The notes below the pieces were generated by a model. It made no database searches. It saw nothing but the letters and a program-made list of their open reading frames with translations, and was not told the DNA's origin. Of a stretch of DNA of 64,000 bases, positions 42,139 to 52,583 are shown one piece after another. Each line of letters starts with the position of its first letter. Position 1 is the stretch's first letter. Both the position numbers and the translations under genes were made by a program. Origin of the DNA: Pseudomonas mosselii (GTDB taxonomy: Bacteria > Pseudomonadota > Gammaproteobacteria > Pseudomonadales > Pseudomonadaceae); assembly GCF_005796105.1 (NCBI RefSeq), contig NZ_VAUO01000001.1, forward strand, positions 744,001 to 808,000. Direction: 5' to 3'.

Positions 42139-43672
42139 GACGCACCTGACGTACCCGACGCTCCTCGACCGCCACCACTGTCATGCTCCAGCCATTCCAG
42201 ATGAGCTGATCACCCACCACCGGAAGGCGGTCCAGCAAGCTCATCACCAGACCCGCGAGGGTCTGGTAGTCCTCGGTGGCGCGCGCGGCAAATCCGGTCC
42301 GGGCCTGAACCTGAGCCAGGTTCAACGCACCGCTGACGACGAAGCCACCGGCCTCCTCGACCACGCCCGGGCCTTCCACCTCGCTGGCATCAGGCAACTC
42401 GCCGGCAATCGACTCGAGGATATCGGTCATGGTCAGCACGCCGGTAAAGTCACCGAACTCGTTGACCACGAAGGCGATGTGGGTCGACTGCGCACGCATC
42501 TGCTCCAGGGCATTGAGGATGCTGAAGCTCTCCAGCAGGTTCAACGGTGCGCGCGCCAGGGCTTCAAGGTCTGGCTGGTTGCCGGCCAACAGTTCCTTGA
42601 GCAACTCCTTCTTGTGCACGAAGCCCAGCGGCTCGACGCTGTGGCCATCACGCAGCAACGGCAGGCGTGAGTAGGACGAGTTGACCAGCATCTGGGTGAT
42701 GGCCTCGGCCGGCTGCGACAGGTCGATCACATCGACTTCGGCGCGCGCCGTCATCACTGTGCGGATCGGCCGCTCAGCCAGGTTCAAAACACCGCTGATC
42801 ATCACCCGTTCGCGGCGATCGAACACCACCTGCTCCTCGCCACCTTCGACCAGGTCGGCGATTTCCTCGCCCACCTCGTCCGCTTCCACGCGGCGCCCGC
42901 CCATCAGGCGTAGTACGGCGTGTGCGGTGCGTTCGCGCAGCGGGCGATGCTGCTGCACGCTGCGCTTGCGGCGGGCACGGGCCAGCTGGTTGAACAGCTC
43001 GATCAACAACGAGAAACCGATGGCCGCATACAGGTAGCCCTTGGGAATGTGGAAGCCCAGGCCTTCGGCAGTCAAGCTGAAACCGATCATCATCAGGAAG
43101 CCCAGGCACAGCATGATCACCGTGGGGTGGGCGTTGACGAAGCGCGTCAGCGGCTTGCTGGCGACGATCATGATGCCGATGGAGAAGATCACCGCGATCA
43201 TCATCACCGACAGTTCCTCGACCATGCCAACAGCGGTGATCACCGCATCCAGCGAGAACACCGCGTCGAGCACCACGATCTGCGCCACGATCGGCCAGAA
43301 CGCGGCATGACGCAACGTGCCGGAGGCTTGGGTCACATGCCCTTCGAGGCGCTCGTGCAGCTCCATGGTGGCCTTGAACAGCAGGAACACACCACCGAAC
43401 AACATGATCAGGTCACGGCCAGAGAAGCTCTTGCCGAAGATCTCAAACAAGGGCGCGGTCAGCGTCACCATCCACGAGATACTGGCCAACAGGCCAAGAC
43501 GCATGATCAATGCCAGAGACAGGCCAATCACACGCGCGCGGTCGCGCTGATGCGGCGGTAGTTTGTCGGCGAGGATGGCGATGAACACCAGGTTGTCGAT
43601 ACCCAGTACCAGCTCGAGGACGATCAACGTCAACAGGCCCAGCCAGGCCGTAGGGTCGGCTAGCCATTCCAT
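42101..43672 (-). CDS. TerC-CBS-CorC_HlyC membrane protein (YoaE-like)
   Basis: 523 residues. Residues about 1-235 form a TerC domain with seven or so membrane segments and the acidic metal-site blocks [10 protein letters not shown] and [18 protein letters not shown] pair follows (about 305-425), then a CorC/HlyC transporter-associated domain (about 435-515). This layout and length match E. coli YoaE. TerC-family proteins are linked to manganese and other metal export, often for exoenzyme metalation, while the C-terminal half resembles magnesium/cobalt efflux regulators. A metal-transport role is inferred. The ribosome binding site is weak. I looked for a manganese riboswitch of the yybP-ykoY type in the leader and did not recognise one. 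Confidence 0.9.
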   Translation of the reverse strand: MEWLADPTAWLGLLTLIVLELVLGIDNLVFIAILADKLPPHQRDRARVIGLSLALIMRLGLLASISWMVTLTAPLFEIFGKSFSGRDLIMLFGGVFLLFKATMELHERLEGHVTQASGTLRHAAFWPIVAQIVVLDAVFSLDAVITAVGMVEELSVMMIAVIFSIGIMIVASKPLTRFVNAHPTVIMLCLGFLMMIGFSLTAEGLGFHIPKGYLYAAIGFSLLIELFNQLARARRKRSVQQHRPLRERTAHAVLRLMGGRRVEADEVGEEIADLVEGGEEQVVFDRRERVMISGVLNLAERPIRTVMTARAEVDVIDLSQPAEAITQMLVNSSYSRLPLLRDGHSVEPLGFVHKKELLKELLAGNQPDLEALARAPLNLLESFSILNALEQMRAQSTHIAFVVNEFGDFTGVLTMTDILESIAGELPDASEVEGPGVVEEAGGFVVSGALNLAQVQARTGFAARATEDYQTLAGLVMSLLDRLPVVGDQLIWNGWSMTVVAVEERRVRQVRLTPDAVADAAGA

Positions 43673-43815
43673 TAGCGGGTACTCACAAGGCGGGCGTCAC
43701 AAGGACGCAGGGAGGAAGGCCGGAAAGGCCAAGGACTGGGGGGCTCCGAGAAGCGGCTCATAGATACCTGGATAGAAAAAAGGGAATGTGATCCTACAAT
43801 CGAAGCAGCTTTTCG

Positions 43816-43846
43816 TTACAGCAAGAAACTATTACAAAAGCTGTAA
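43816..43846. promoter_or_regulatory. Inverted repeat TTACAGC-N17-GCTGTAA in a divergent promoter region
   Basis: Perfect 7-bp arms at 43816-43822 and 43840-43846 with an AT-rich 17-base spacer, in the 261-base gap between the divergent TerC-type and LysE-type genes. It could be an operator or an mRNA hairpin. No regulator gene is adjacent. Confidence 0.4.
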
Positions 43847-43933
43847 CAGGGGCTGTGGGCATTTTCCTTCAATACCCAGCCTGTCGGCGCTCGTCAGGAT
43901 GCTGTGGTCTTGAACCCTGAAAGGAAATTTCCA

Positions 43934-44518
43934 ATGAGCTTGTCCCTGTCCATGGCGGCGTTCGCGCTGGCTGCCTCCATTTCGCCCGGCCCGGTCAACA
44001 TCGTCGCCCTTGGCAGCGGCGCTCGTCACGGCCTGCGCGCCTGCCTCGGCCACGTTGCCGGCGCCACCCTGGGTTTTTGCCTGCTGCTGGTGCTGACTGG
44101 CCTTGGCGTACATGAACTGCTGCTGCGCTGGCCGCTGCTTGGCACGCTATTGCACGGAGGTGGCGTGTTGTTCCTGCTGTACATGGCCTGGAAGCTGGCC
44201 AGCGATGATGGGCGCTTGCAAGGCGACGCCACGCAACAGGCACCCAGCGCCTGGCACGGCGCAGCCATGCAGTGGCTCAGCCCCAAGGCCTGGCTCGCGG
44301 CGGTGGCTGGCGTGGGCGCCTATACCGGCGGTGAGCAGCAATTACTGTGGCTGTTCACCTGGATCTACGCGCCGATCTGTTTCGTGTCGATCGCCAGTTG
44401 GGCCTGGGCAGGCAGTGTGATCCGCAGCTACCTGCACCAACCGCGTCGGCTGCGTCTGTTCAACCGCGCATTGGCGCTGTTGCTGGTGGGTAGTGCGGGG
44501 TATCTGCTACTGGGCTGA
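43934..44518 (+). CDS. LysE-family amino-acid/metabolite exporter
   Basis: 194 residues from the ATG at 43934, with AAGGAA 7 bases upstream; the upstream in-frame codon at 43904 would add 10 residues before the membrane segment. The N-terminus has the LysE/RhtB hallmark SISPGPVNIVALGSGARHGLR, followed by the GATLGF and LLYMAWKL blocks and five to six membrane helices. Members export amino acids or small metabolites; substrate unknown. It is convergent with the AraC-type gene (18-base gap) and divergent from the TerC-type gene. Confidence 0.85.
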   Translation: MSLSLSMAAFALAASISPGPVNIVALGSGARHGLRACLGHVAGATLGFCLLLVLTGLGVHELLLRWPLLGTLLHGGGVLFLLYMAWKLASDDGRLQGDATQQAPSAWHGAAMQWLSPKAWLAAVAGVGAYTGGEQQLLWLFTWIYAPICFVSIASWAWAGSVIRSYLHQPRRLRLFNRALALLLVGSAGYLLLG

Positions 44519-44536
44519 AACGGCGGCGATTCACCC

Positions 44537-45316
44537 TCAGCCTTGGCGGTAGTGCCCAGGCGTCGTCGCCAATTGGCGCTTGAAGGCGCGCTGCAAATGC
44601 GCTTGATCGGCGAATCCGGCTTCCAGCGCGACCTCGACTATCGGGCGCCCAAGGCGCAGTTGAGTCCGAGCATATTGCACGCGCTGGTCGAGCAGGTAGC
44701 CATGCGGCGTGAGCCCGAAACGTTTGCCGAAGGCGCGAATCAGGTACGCACGCGAGAGCCCCACCGCAGCGCAGACATCCTCCAGCGTCAGCGGGTCAAG
44801 CCGATGCGCGCGGATGAACGCTGCCGCCATGTCCAATTGTGGGTGCGGCATATGCCGATGTTCACCGCCAGGCTCCAGATACCCTGGTAATGCGTCGAAG
44901 AACGCGACCAGCGACTGCGCCTTGAGAGCGGCACCGTGCTCGCCGAACAAGTCGGCGAACACGTTGAGCAAATGTGCGTACAGGCCCGGTGCGGGACTCA
45001 TGGTCGCCTGCGGCAGCTTGAAGTGCAGTGCCTGCAACCATGCCAGGTCGACGAACAGCATCAGGTAGGACCATGGCTCGCCCTGGATTGGGTTGCAGGT
45101 ATGCACCACGCCAGGGTTCATCAGCACTGTGGTGCCTGCCCTGACCTCGTGCTGCGAGCCGCCCGTCAGGTAGGTGCTACGCCCTCCGGTAATCACGCCA
45201 ATCGAAAAACTTTCGTGCGCGTGGGCGGCGTAGCAGACCTGGCGCCCGTCCCCTACCCGGCGCGCCTCGACGAAGGGCAACGCCGGGTCGCGCCAGAACC
45301 GCGAGATCTCGATCAT
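44537..45316 (-). CDS. AraC-family transcriptional regulator
   Basis: 259 residues from the ATG at 45314-45316, with AAGGGG 6 bases upstream; the frame runs to 45376 without a better start. Residues about 15-150 are an AraC-type cupin sensor (HAHESFSIGVITGG, NPGVVHTCNP). Residues about 160-258 hold two helix-turn-helix motifs (LTLEDVCAAVGLSRAYLIRAF and PIVEVALEAGFADQAHLQRAFKR). It lies 78 bases after the AtoE-type transporter gene on the same strand, so it may be part of or regulate the 3-oxoacid utilisation unit. The ligand is unknown. Confidence 0.85.
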   Translation of the reverse strand: MIEISRFWRDPALPFVEARRVGDGRQVCYAAHAHESFSIGVITGGRSTYLTGGSQHEVRAGTTVLMNPGVVHTCNPIQGEPWSYLMLFVDLAWLQALHFKLPQATMSPAPGLYAHLLNVFADLFGEHGAALKAQSLVAFFDALPGYLEPGGEHRHMPHPQLDMAAAFIRAHRLDPLTLEDVCAAVGLSRAYLIRAFGKRFGLTPHGYLLDQRVQYARTQLRLGRPIVEVALEAGFADQAHLQRAFKRQLATTPGHYRQG

Positions 45317-45394
45317 GCCATCCCCCTTGCGCATCTGATCAGGGAGACTTTTACCGGCAGCGGGCTGCACGAGCAAGCTTGTACGGGCGTGAGG

Positions 45395-46813
45395 TCAAGG
45401 CATGACCGGAGGGATGTACTGCAACGTGTTGCCCAATGCCCACAGCAGCACCAGCACCAAGGGCACGTGTACCAGCAATTGCACGAACGAGAAGCCAATC
45501 AGATCGCGCGCCTTGAGCCCCAGCACGCCCAGCAGCGGCAGCATATAGAACGGGTTGATCAGGTTCGGCAGCGCCTCGGCGGCGTTGTAGATCTGCACCG
45601 CCCACCCCAGGTGGTACTGCAAGTCATTGGCGACCAGCATCACGTAGGGCGCCTCGATGATCCACTTGCCGCCGCCTGAGGGGATGAAGAAGCCAAGTAC
45701 CGCCGAGTACACCCCCATCAGCAGTGCGTACGTGTCGTGGGTCGCGATCTGAGTGAAGAACAACGAGATATGGTGGGCCAGCGTCTCACCGTCGATACCC
45801 TTGACCTGGGTAAGAATGGCCGCGATAGAGCCGTACAGCGGAAACTGGATCAGCACCCCAGTGGTGGTGGGCACGGCGCGGGCCACGGCATCGAGAAAGC
45901 TGCGTGGACGCCAGTGCAATAAGGCGCCGAGCATGATGAACAACAGGTTGTAGGTGTTCAGCCCGGAAATCGCAGTGATCGCAGGCTTGGTGGCAAACTC
46001 CTGGTACAGCCAACCGGCGGCCAAGGCGACCAGCAACAGGATCAGGATCGGGCTGTATTCGAGCCACTCGCCGGGGCGGGTGCGCCGAGGCGCAGGCGGG
46101 GCGCTGAAACTAGGGTCGACACCGCAGTCTTCGGCGCTACGGGCGCTGCTGGGGCCCGGCGCGGTGGCGTAGGCGACCACCAGCGAGACGATCACCAGCG
46201 CGGCCAGCATCACACCCGACTGCCAGAGAAAAATGGTTTCGGTGAACGGGATCACGCCTGTGATCGACAGGATCGACGGCGGCAGGCTGGCCGGGTTGGC
46301 CTGCAGTTGCGCAGCCGAGGACGACAGCCCCAGCGCCCATACCGCGCCCAAGCCCAGGTAGGCGGCGGCACCGGCGGCGCGGTAGTCCATTTTCAGCTCG
46401 GTGCGTCGGGCCAGGGCGCGTACCAGCAAACCGCCGAACACCAGCGACAGCCCCCAGTTGAGCAACGAGGCAAGCATCGAGATCAGCGCCACCCAGCACA
46501 CAGCCGAACGGCCGTTTTTTGGCAGCCGCGCCAGGCGGTCGATTAGCCGAGCGGCAGGCGGCGAGCTGGCGACTACATAACCGCCAATGACCACGAAGGC
46601 CATCTGCATGGTGAACGGAATCAGGCTCCAGAATCCGTCACCGAAGGCTTTGGCGGTGTCGGTGGGCTTAGCGCCCATTATCAGGGCGCCCAGGCACACC
46701 AGCACCACGGCAAGGGCGGCGAACACCCAGGAATCGGGGAACCAGCGTTCGGCCCAGTTGGAGCAGCGCAAGGCAAAGCGGGCGGAGCGGCTGTCTTGAA
46801 TATCAGCGGCCAC
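45395..46813 (-). CDS. atoE: AtoE-type short-chain fatty acid transporter
   Basis: 472 residues from a GTG at 46811-46813 with AAGGA 8 bases upstream. It is very hydrophobic, with about 12 membrane segments, and shows the family phrase GVYSAVLGFFIPSGGGKWIIEAPYV and NLINPFYMLPLLG. AtoE proteins import short-chain fatty acids such as acetoacetate or butyrate across the inner membrane. Position after the two CoA-transferase subunit genes supports an acetoacetate or related 3-oxoacid substrate, although a BIME sits in the 144-base gap between them. Confidence 0.92.
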   Translation of the reverse strand: MAADIQDSRSARFALRCSNWAERWFPDSWVFAALAVVLVCLGALIMGAKPTDTAKAFGDGFWSLIPFTMQMAFVVIGGYVVASSPPAARLIDRLARLPKNGRSAVCWVALISMLASLLNWGLSLVFGGLLVRALARRTELKMDYRAAGAAAYLGLGAVWALGLSSSAAQLQANPASLPPSILSITGVIPFTETIFLWQSGVMLAALVIVSLVVAYATAPGPSSARSAEDCGVDPSFSAPPAPRRTRPGEWLEYSPILILLLVALAAGWLYQEFATKPAITAISGLNTYNLLFIMLGALLHWRPRSFLDAVARAVPTTTGVLIQFPLYGSIAAILTQVKGIDGETLAHHISLFFTQIATHDTYALLMGVYSAVLGFFIPSGGGKWIIEAPYVMLVANDLQYHLGWAVQIYNAAEALPNLINPFYMLPLLGVLGLKARDLIGFSFVQLLVHVPLVLVLLWALGNTLQYIPPVMP

Positions 46814-46870
46814 GGGGTTTTCCTTTTATTGGTTTTGTAGGTCTTGCAATACTGAAACACGCAAAACCCC

Positions 46871-46942
46871 GTGGGAGCGGGCTTGCCCGCGAATGCGGCA
46901 GTGAATTCACCAACGCATTCGCGGGCAAGCCCGCTCCCGCAG
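46871..46942. repeat. BIME: two REP elements in inverted orientation
   Basis: GGGAGCGGGCTTGCCCGCGAATGCG (25 bases, beginning at 46873) recurs as its exact reverse complement ending near 46938, separated by about 16 bases. Each arm also folds on itself through GCGGGC-TT-GCCCGC. This is the Pseudomonas REP pair type, lying between co-directional CoA-transferase and transporter genes, where it may reduce read-through or protect upstream mRNA. Confidence 0.85.
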
Positions 46943-46957
46943 GGTCAGGGATACGGC

Positions 46958-47614
46958 TTAAAAGGTCATTTCCTTCACATCGTCCGGCACGATCAGCTTG
47001 CCGGCGGTCTTTTCGATGATTTCCTCGACGCTCACTCCTGGCGCGGTCTCGCGCAGGATGAACGCACCGTTCTCGATCTCAAGGTAGGCAAGGTCGGTCA
47101 GCACCTTGCGAATGCAGCCGGCCCCGGTCAATGGCAGGCTGCACTTGGGCAGCAGCTTGGACTCACCGTCCTTGGAGGCATGGGTCATGGTGACGATGAT
47201 GTTCTCGGCGCCGGCCACCAGATCCATGGCGCCGCCCATGCCCTTGACCAGCTTGCCAGGGATCATCCACGAGGCGATGTTGCCTTCCACGTCCACCTCG
47301 AACGCGCCCAGTACGGTTAGGTCCACATGCCCGCCACGGATCATGGCGAAGGACTGCGCCGAGTCGAAGATCGAGGCGCCACGGCGGGCGGTGACCGTCT
47401 GTTTGCCGGCGTTGATCATGTCGGCGTCGAGGGTGGCTTCGGTGGGGAACTCGCCCATGCCCAGCAGTCCGTTTTCCGATTGCAGCATCACATCCATGTC
47501 GGCAGGCACGTAGTTGGCCACCAAGGTGGGGATACCGATGCCAAGGTTGACGTAGTAGCCGTCCTTCAGTTCTCGGGCGACGCGTTGCGCCATCTGTTCG
47601 CGGGTCAGTGCCAT
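46958..47614 (-). CDS. 3-oxoacid CoA-transferase subunit B
   Basis: 218 residues, the usual length of the B subunit of heterodimeric CoA-transferases. It carries the catalytic Glu in the SENGLLGMG block (near residue 47) and the GAFEVD and GMGGAMDLVAGA blocks. With subunit A it moves CoA from a donor such as succinyl-CoA to a 3-oxoacid. Gene order with a divergent LysR gene and an AtoE-type transporter parallels the dehydrocarnitine CoA-transferase locus dhcRAB of P. aeruginosa and scoAB-type loci, so acetoacetate or 3-dehydrocarnitine are both candidate substrates. It lies 35 bases after subunit A. Confidence 0.93.
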   Translation of the reverse strand: MALTREQMAQRVARELKDGYYVNLGIGIPTLVANYVPADMDVMLQSENGLLGMGEFPTEATLDADMINAGKQTVTARRGASIFDSAQSFAMIRGGHVDLTVLGAFEVDVEGNIASWMIPGKLVKGMGGAMDLVAGAENIIVTMTHASKDGESKLLPKCSLPLTGAGCIRKVLTDLAYLEIENGAFILRETAPGVSVEEIIEKTAGKLIVPDDVKEMTF

Positions 47615-47649
47615 GGTCAGGATCTCTTTGTTGTTCTGAAAGATGGCGC

Positions 47650-48348
47650 TCAGGCCTTGACGGTGCGCTTTTCGATGCGCTTTTCGAAGGTGCCGACGAT
47701 CACCCGGTCGACGAAGATGCCGGGGGTGTGGATCTCGCTGGGCAGCAGCACACCGGGCTCGACGATTTCCTCGACCTCGACCACGGTGATCTTGCCGGCG
47801 GTGGCCGCCAATGGGTTGAAGTTCTGCGCAGTGTTGCGGTACACCACATTGCCGTAGTGGTCGGCCTTCCAGCCCTTGACGATGGCGAAGTCACCGGTGA
47901 TGGATGTTTCGAGGATGTATTGGCGGCCTTTGAACTCACGCACTTCCTTGCCCTCAGCCACGGGAGTGCCGTAACCGGTAGCGGTGTAGAAGGCTGGGAT
48001 GCCAGCGCCGCCAGCGCGCATTTTCTCGGCCAGGGTACCTTGTGGGGTCAGTTCCACTTCCAGCTCGCCACTGAGCAACTGGCGTTCGAACTCAGCGTTT
48101 TCGCCAACATAGGAGGCGACCATCTTGCGAATCTGCCGGCCTTCGAGCAATACGCCCAGGCCGAAGCCATCGACGCCGCAGTTGTTCGACACCACGGTCA
48201 GGCCCTTGACGCCACGGCGCTTGATCTCGGCAATCAGATTTTCAGGGATGCCGCATAGGCCAAAGCCGCCGGCCAGCACCGTCATGCCGTCGGTCAGGCC
48301 TGCCAGGGCCTCTTCGTAAGTTGCTACACGCTTGTCCAGTCCGGCCAT
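47650..48348 (-). CDS. 3-oxoacid CoA-transferase subunit A
   Basis: 232 residues. The N-terminal block with [17 protein letters not shown] and the [15 protein letters not shown] block are the CoA-binding features of SCOT-type A subunits. The central [32 protein letters not shown] region is strongly typical. It is the first gene of the minus-strand unit (subunit A, subunit B, then AtoE-type transporter) and is divergent from the LysR gene, 121 bases away, whose product probably activates it in response to the substrate. Named dhcA or scoA in other Pseudomonas; sequence alone does not decide between these. Confidence 0.93.
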   Translation of the reverse strand: MAGLDKRVATYEEALAGLTDGMTVLAGGFGLCGIPENLIAEIKRRGVKGLTVVSNNCGVDGFGLGVLLEGRQIRKMVASYVGENAEFERQLLSGELEVELTPQGTLAEKMRAGGAGIPAFYTATGYGTPVAEGKEVREFKGRQYILETSITGDFAIVKGWKADHYGNVVYRNTAQNFNPLAATAGKITVVEVEEIVEPGVLLPSEIHTPGIFVDRVIVGTFEKRIEKRTVKA

Positions 48349-48469
48349 GCTCAGTCGCCTTTTGTCGTTGTTAGAACCGTGCAGTCATCTTCACCGCAGG
48401 CGACTGATTTGTTAATTTTGTTTTCGTCATTGATTGATAAATTTTCCAAAACAAAAGGCCAACCCCCTC

Positions 48470-49375
48470 ATGAACGTCAAGCAGTTGCGTGCCTTCGTCA
48501 CCGTGGCCAAGTACCAAAGCTTTGCCCAAGCCGGCGAACAGCTGCATGTCTCGCAACCGGCCTTGAGCCTGACCATCAAGGCGCTGGAGGACAATCTTGG
48601 CGGCGCCCTGCTTACCCGTACCACCCGCAGCGTCAGCCTGACCGCAGAAGGCGAGGTGCTGCTGCCACTGGCACGGCGCCTGCTGGCCGACTGGGATGAC
48701 ACCGAGGAGATGCTGCGCCAGCGCTTCACCTTGCAACTGGGCCGGGTGTCGGTCGCCGCCATGCCCTCCTACGCCGGCAACCGGCTGCCCGAGGCGCTCA
48801 AGGTGTTCCGCCAGCGCTACCCGAAGGTCAACGTCACCGTGCACGATGTAATCAACGAGCAGGTCCTGGAACTGGTACGCCATCGGCGCGTCGAACTGGG
48901 CATCGGCTTCGAGCCCGACAGCTGCGAAGCGCTGCTTTTCCATCCCTTGTACATGGACCGTTTCGTCGCCGTGGTGCCTGCCGACTCGCCCCTGGCCCGG
49001 CAACCCCAGGTCCGCTGGCAAGAACTGCTGGCCCAGGACTTCGTCGCGCTGCAACGGCCCTCAGCTGTGCGCCTGCTGCTCGAACAGCACGTAGCCGCCG
49101 AGCACGGCAAGCTCACCGTGGCGTTCGAGAGCCACCAGTTGGCGACTGTCGGGCGCATGGTTGCCAGCGGTCTGGGGGTGAGTGCCGTACCGGCGCTGTG
49201 CATCGAACAGATGCTCGAACTCGGCGCCTGCTGCGTACCACTCACCGACCCCACCGTGGAGCGGCGCATCGGCGTGATCGCCCTGGCCGACCACAAACTG
49301 TCGAAAGCCGCCCAAGCGCTGCTTGAGGTACTGCTTTCACACGCCCATCCACAGGAGATGGCATGCGATACGTGA
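48470..49375 (+). CDS. LysR-family regulator of the CoA-transferase operon (DhcR-like)
   Basis: 301 residues from the ATG at 48470; the frame opens upstream at 48434 but residue 1 at 48470 fits LysR N-termini. Residues about 1-60 are the LysR helix-turn-helix (FVTVAKYQSFAQAGEQLHVSQPALS). Residues about 90-295 form the periplasmic-binding-protein-like effector domain. It is divergent from the CoA-transferase genes, the usual arrangement for a LysR activator of its neighbour. The gap 48349-48469 should contain the LysR box but no clear T-N11-A dyad was fixed. It is convergent with dnaE2. Confidence 0.9.
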   Translation: MNVKQLRAFVTVAKYQSFAQAGEQLHVSQPALSLTIKALEDNLGGALLTRTTRSVSLTAEGEVLLPLARRLLADWDDTEEMLRQRFTLQLGRVSVAAMPSYAGNRLPEALKVFRQRYPKVNVTVHDVINEQVLELVRHRRVELGIGFEPDSCEALLFHPLYMDRFVAVVPADSPLARQPQVRWQELLAQDFVALQRPSAVRLLLEQHVAAEHGKLTVAFESHQLATVGRMVASGLGVSAVPALCIEQMLELGACCVPLTDPTVERRIGVIALADHKLSKAAQALLEVLLSHAHPQEMACDT

Positions 49376-49502
49376 ATCTGGCGGGCATCTCGCGGTTCCG
49401 GCCATCGGCCAAGGCACGTGGTACATGGGCGAGCCCCCCGGGCACAGGGCGTCCGAACACGCAGCGACTGCGAGGGTGTAACGGTGCCAGGCGCCGAATG
49501 AC

Positions 49503-52500
49503 TCAATGGAAGTCTCGGCTGCGCACATTCAGGCCCTGCAACAACGCGCTGACATCCTCCAGCCGCCGGGCAATCAGATGGCGCACCCCGCTCTGCTGCT
49601 CCAGCCGCCCGCTCACCTTGAGCAACTGCGCACCGACCAGCGCCCGGCGCTGACGCTCGGCCAGCTCACGCCAGACCACCACATTGAGCATGCCGTGCTC
49701 GTCTTCGAGGGTGACGAACGTCACACCACTGGCGGTCTGCGGGCGCTGACGCCCGACCACGATGCCGGCCACGGCAATCTGGTCACCCTCCTCCAACCCG
49801 GCCAGTTCTGCCGAACTGCGACAGCCCAGTGCCCGCAGGCGTGGGCGCAGCAAGGTCAGGGGGTGGGGCCCGAGCGTGGTGCCCAGGCTCTGGTAGTCGG
49901 CCAGCACGTCTTCGCCCACGCTCGGCACCGGCAGTTCGACCGCAGGCTCTGGCGCCGGCCCCAGTTGCGCGAACAACGGCAGTTGCGCCTGCACCGCCGC
50001 CACTTGCCAACGCGCTTGGTGCCGGTCACGGGCCAGCCCACGCAATGCCCCAGCGTCGGCGAGCATGGCACACGCGCGACTGTCCAGGGCAGCGCCTAGG
50101 CACAGGTCTGCCACATCGCGCCAAGCCCGCTGCGCCCTGGCCTGTACCAGGCGCTGGGCATCGGCCTCGGCAAAACCACGGATCTGCCGCAAACCAAGAC
50201 GAATGGCCAACTCGCCCGCATCCACAGGTTCCAGGGTGCAATCCCAGTGACTGTGCTGCACATCCACCGGACGCACCTCGATACCCTGGCGGCGCGCTTC
50301 CTGCAATAACTGGTCGGGGCTGTAGAAGCCCATCGGCCAGCTATTGACCAAGGCACAGGTGAAGATCGCCGGTTCATGGCATTTCAACCAACTGCTGGCA
50401 TAGCACAGCAAGGCGAAGCTGGCGGCGTGGGACTCGGGGAAGCCATAACTGCCAAAGCCCTTGATCTGCTCGAAGATGCGCTCGGCGAAAGCGCGTTCGT
50501 ACCCATTGCGCAGCATGCCGTCGATCAGCCGCAACCGATGCGGCTCCAGGCCACCATGGCGCTTCCAGGCGGCCATGCTGCGGCGCAGTTGATCGGCCTC
50601 GCCGGGGCTGTAATCGGCGGCGACCATGGCCAGCTCCATCACCTGCTCCTGAAACAACGGCACGCCCAAGGTGCGCTCGAACACGTCTTCGAGTTTTTTC
50701 GACGGATAAGTGACTGGCTCGACCTTCATGCGCCGACGTAGATACGGATGCACCATGTCACCCTGGATCGGCCCTGGGCGCACGATCGCCACCTCGATTA
50801 CAAGGTCGTAGAAGGTGCGTGGCTGCAAGCGCGGCAGCATGGCCATCTGCGCACGCGATTCGATCTGGAATACCCCCATGGTCTCGGCACGGCTGATCAT
50901 CGCGTAGGTGGCCGGGTCTTCCTGGGGGATGCTCGCCAGGCTCAGCTCACGCCCGCGGTACAAGGCCATCAGGTCGAAGCAGCGACGCAAGGCACTGAGC
51001 ATACCCAGGGCCAGCACATCGACCTTGAGCAGCCCGACCATGTCCAGGTCATCCTTGTCCCACTGGATCACAGTGCGCTCGGCCATCGCGGCGTTCTCTA
51101 CCGGCACCAGTTCGTGCAGCGGCTGGTGGGAGATGACGAAGCCGCCGGGGTGCTGCGAAAGGTGCCGGGGAAAACCAATCAACTGCGCCGCCAGCACCAG
51201 GATGCGCCGCAGCGAAGGGCTCTGGGCATCGAAGCCGGCCTCAGCCAGACGCTCGGCATCCGGGATACGGTCGCTCCAGCGGCCACAGCACTTGGCCAGG
51301 GCATCCACCTGATCGGCAGGCAGCCCCAGTACCCGTGCCACATCACGCACAGCCCCTGCAGCGTGGTAGCTGCTGACCACGGCCGTCAGCGCCGCACGGT
51401 GGCGACCGTAACGGCGAAACACGTACTGGATCACCTCTTCACGGCGGTGGTGTTCGAAATCCACGTCGATGTCCGGCGGCTCGTTGCGCTCGCGTGACAG
51501 AAAACGCTCGAACAGCAAGCGATGCGCCATGGGGTCGAGTTCGGTAATGCCCAGCACGAAGCACACCACCGAATTGGCCGCTGAGCCTCGCCCCTGGCAC
51601 AGGATGCGCTGGCTACGGGCGAAGGCGACGATGTCGTGCACGGTCAGGAAATAACTTTCGTAGCCCAACTCCTCGATCAAGGCCAGTTCCTTGGCCAGCA
51701 ACGCGTGCACCTGGTCGCTGGCCCCCTGCGGCCAGCGTGCGGGCAGGCCCCGTTCGCACAGGCTACGCAGCCAGCTCGCGGGGGTATGCCCCTCAGGCAC
51801 CAACTCGCGGGGGTAACGGTAGTCCAGCTCGCCCAGATCGAAGCGACAACGCGCAGCGATGGTCAGGGTTTCGGCAAGCAGCGGCGCAGGATACAACGCT
51901 TGCAGTTGCTCCAGCGTACGCAAGTGGCGCTCGCCATTGGCGAACAATAAGTGCCCCGCCTCGGCCACGCTGCAATGGCCGCGAATGGCCGTCATGCAGT
52001 CTTGCAAGGCGCGGCGGCCACGGGCGTGCATGTGCACATCGCCACACGCCACCAAGGGGACATCGAGCCGTGCGCCGAGGGCCTGCAACGTGGCCAGGCG
52101 CTCACGGTCGTCGGTGCCGCGATGCAGGTGGACGGCCAGCCACAGGCGCTCACCGAACAGCCTGCGCAACTGCTGCCCAGCGCTGACATCGGGCTGTGCC
52201 TCTGGCACCCACAAGGCCAACAGTCCGTGATGATGAGCGGCCAGGTCATCGATCTTTAACTGGTAACGTCCCTTCTCGGTCCGGCGCCGGGCCAGGGTGA
52301 TCAAGCGGCACAGGTTCTGGTAACCGGCCAGATCCTCTACCAGCAACACAAGCTTGGGGCCCTGCTCCACCTGCACTTCGCTGCCGACGATCAGTTTGAG
52401 CCCGTGGCTCTTGGCCGCCTGCCAGGCCCGCACGATGCCGGCCAAGGTGCATTCGTCGGTGATCGCCAGGGCCTGATAGCCCTGCTCGTGGGCACGTCGG

Positions 52501-52583
52501 AACAGCTCATCGGCACTGGAGGCGCCGCGCTGGAAGCTGAAGCTGGACAGGCAGTGCAGCTCGGCATAACCCGGTACGCTCAT
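49503..52583 (-). CDS. dnaE2: Error-prone DNA polymerase DnaE2 (ImuC)
   Basis: 1,026 residues from the ATG at 52581-52583, which overlaps the imuB stop by ATGA. Residues about 1-280 form the PHP domain. The C-family polymerase core carries the catalytic aspartates in [10 protein letters not shown] (near 395-404) and the QGRGSAANS and FPESHAASF blocks. A helix-hairpin-helix region and an OB fold end the protein, as usual for DnaE2 rather than replicative DnaE1. With ImuA and ImuB it makes the SOS-induced translesion mutasome. Last gene of lexA2-imuA-imuB-dnaE2. Confidence 0.97.
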   Translation of the reverse strand: MSVPGYAELHCLSSFSFQRGASSADELFRRAHEQGYQALAITDECTLAGIVRAWQAAKSHGLKLIVGSEVQVEQGPKLVLLVEDLAGYQNLCRLITLARRRTEKGRYQLKIDDLAAHHHGLLALWVPEAQPDVSAGQQLRRLFGERLWLAVHLHRGTDDRERLATLQALGARLDVPLVACGDVHMHARGRRALQDCMTAIRGHCSVAEAGHLLFANGERHLRTLEQLQALYPAPLLAETLTIAARCRFDLGELDYRYPRELVPEGHTPASWLRSLCERGLPARWPQGASDQVHALLAKELALIEELGYESYFLTVHDIVAFARSQRILCQGRGSAANSVVCFVLGITELDPMAHRLLFERFLSRERNEPPDIDVDFEHHRREEVIQYVFRRYGRHRAALTAVVSSYHAAGAVRDVARVLGLPADQVDALAKCCGRWSDRIPDAERLAEAGFDAQSPSLRRILVLAAQLIGFPRHLSQHPGGFVISHQPLHELVPVENAAMAERTVIQWDKDDLDMVGLLKVDVLALGMLSALRRCFDLMALYRGRELSLASIPQEDPATYAMISRAETMGVFQIESRAQMAMLPRLQPRTFYDLVIEVAIVRPGPIQGDMVHPYLRRRMKVEPVTYPSKKLEDVFERTLGVPLFQEQVMELAMVAADYSPGEADQLRRSMAAWKRHGGLEPHRLRLIDGMLRNGYERAFAERIFEQIKGFGSYGFPESHAASFALLCYASSWLKCHEPAIFTCALVNSWPMGFYSPDQLLQEARRQGIEVRPVDVQHSHWDCTLEPVDAGELAIRLGLRQIRGFAEADAQRLVQARAQRAWRDVADLCLGAALDSRACAMLADAGALRGLARDRHQARWQVAAVQAQLPLFAQLGPAPEPAVELPVPSVGEDVLADYQSLGTTLGPHPLTLLRPRLRALGCRSSAELAGLEEGDQIAVAGIVVGRQRPQTASGVTFVTLEDEHGMLNVVVWRELAERQRRALVGAQLLKVSGRLEQQSGVRHLIARRLEDVSALLQGLNVRSRDFH

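Noticed and set aside
43673..43933. Manganese riboswitch (yybP-ykoY) upstream of the TerC-type gene
   Set aside because: I could not find the conserved loop sequences or pairing of that class in the leader.
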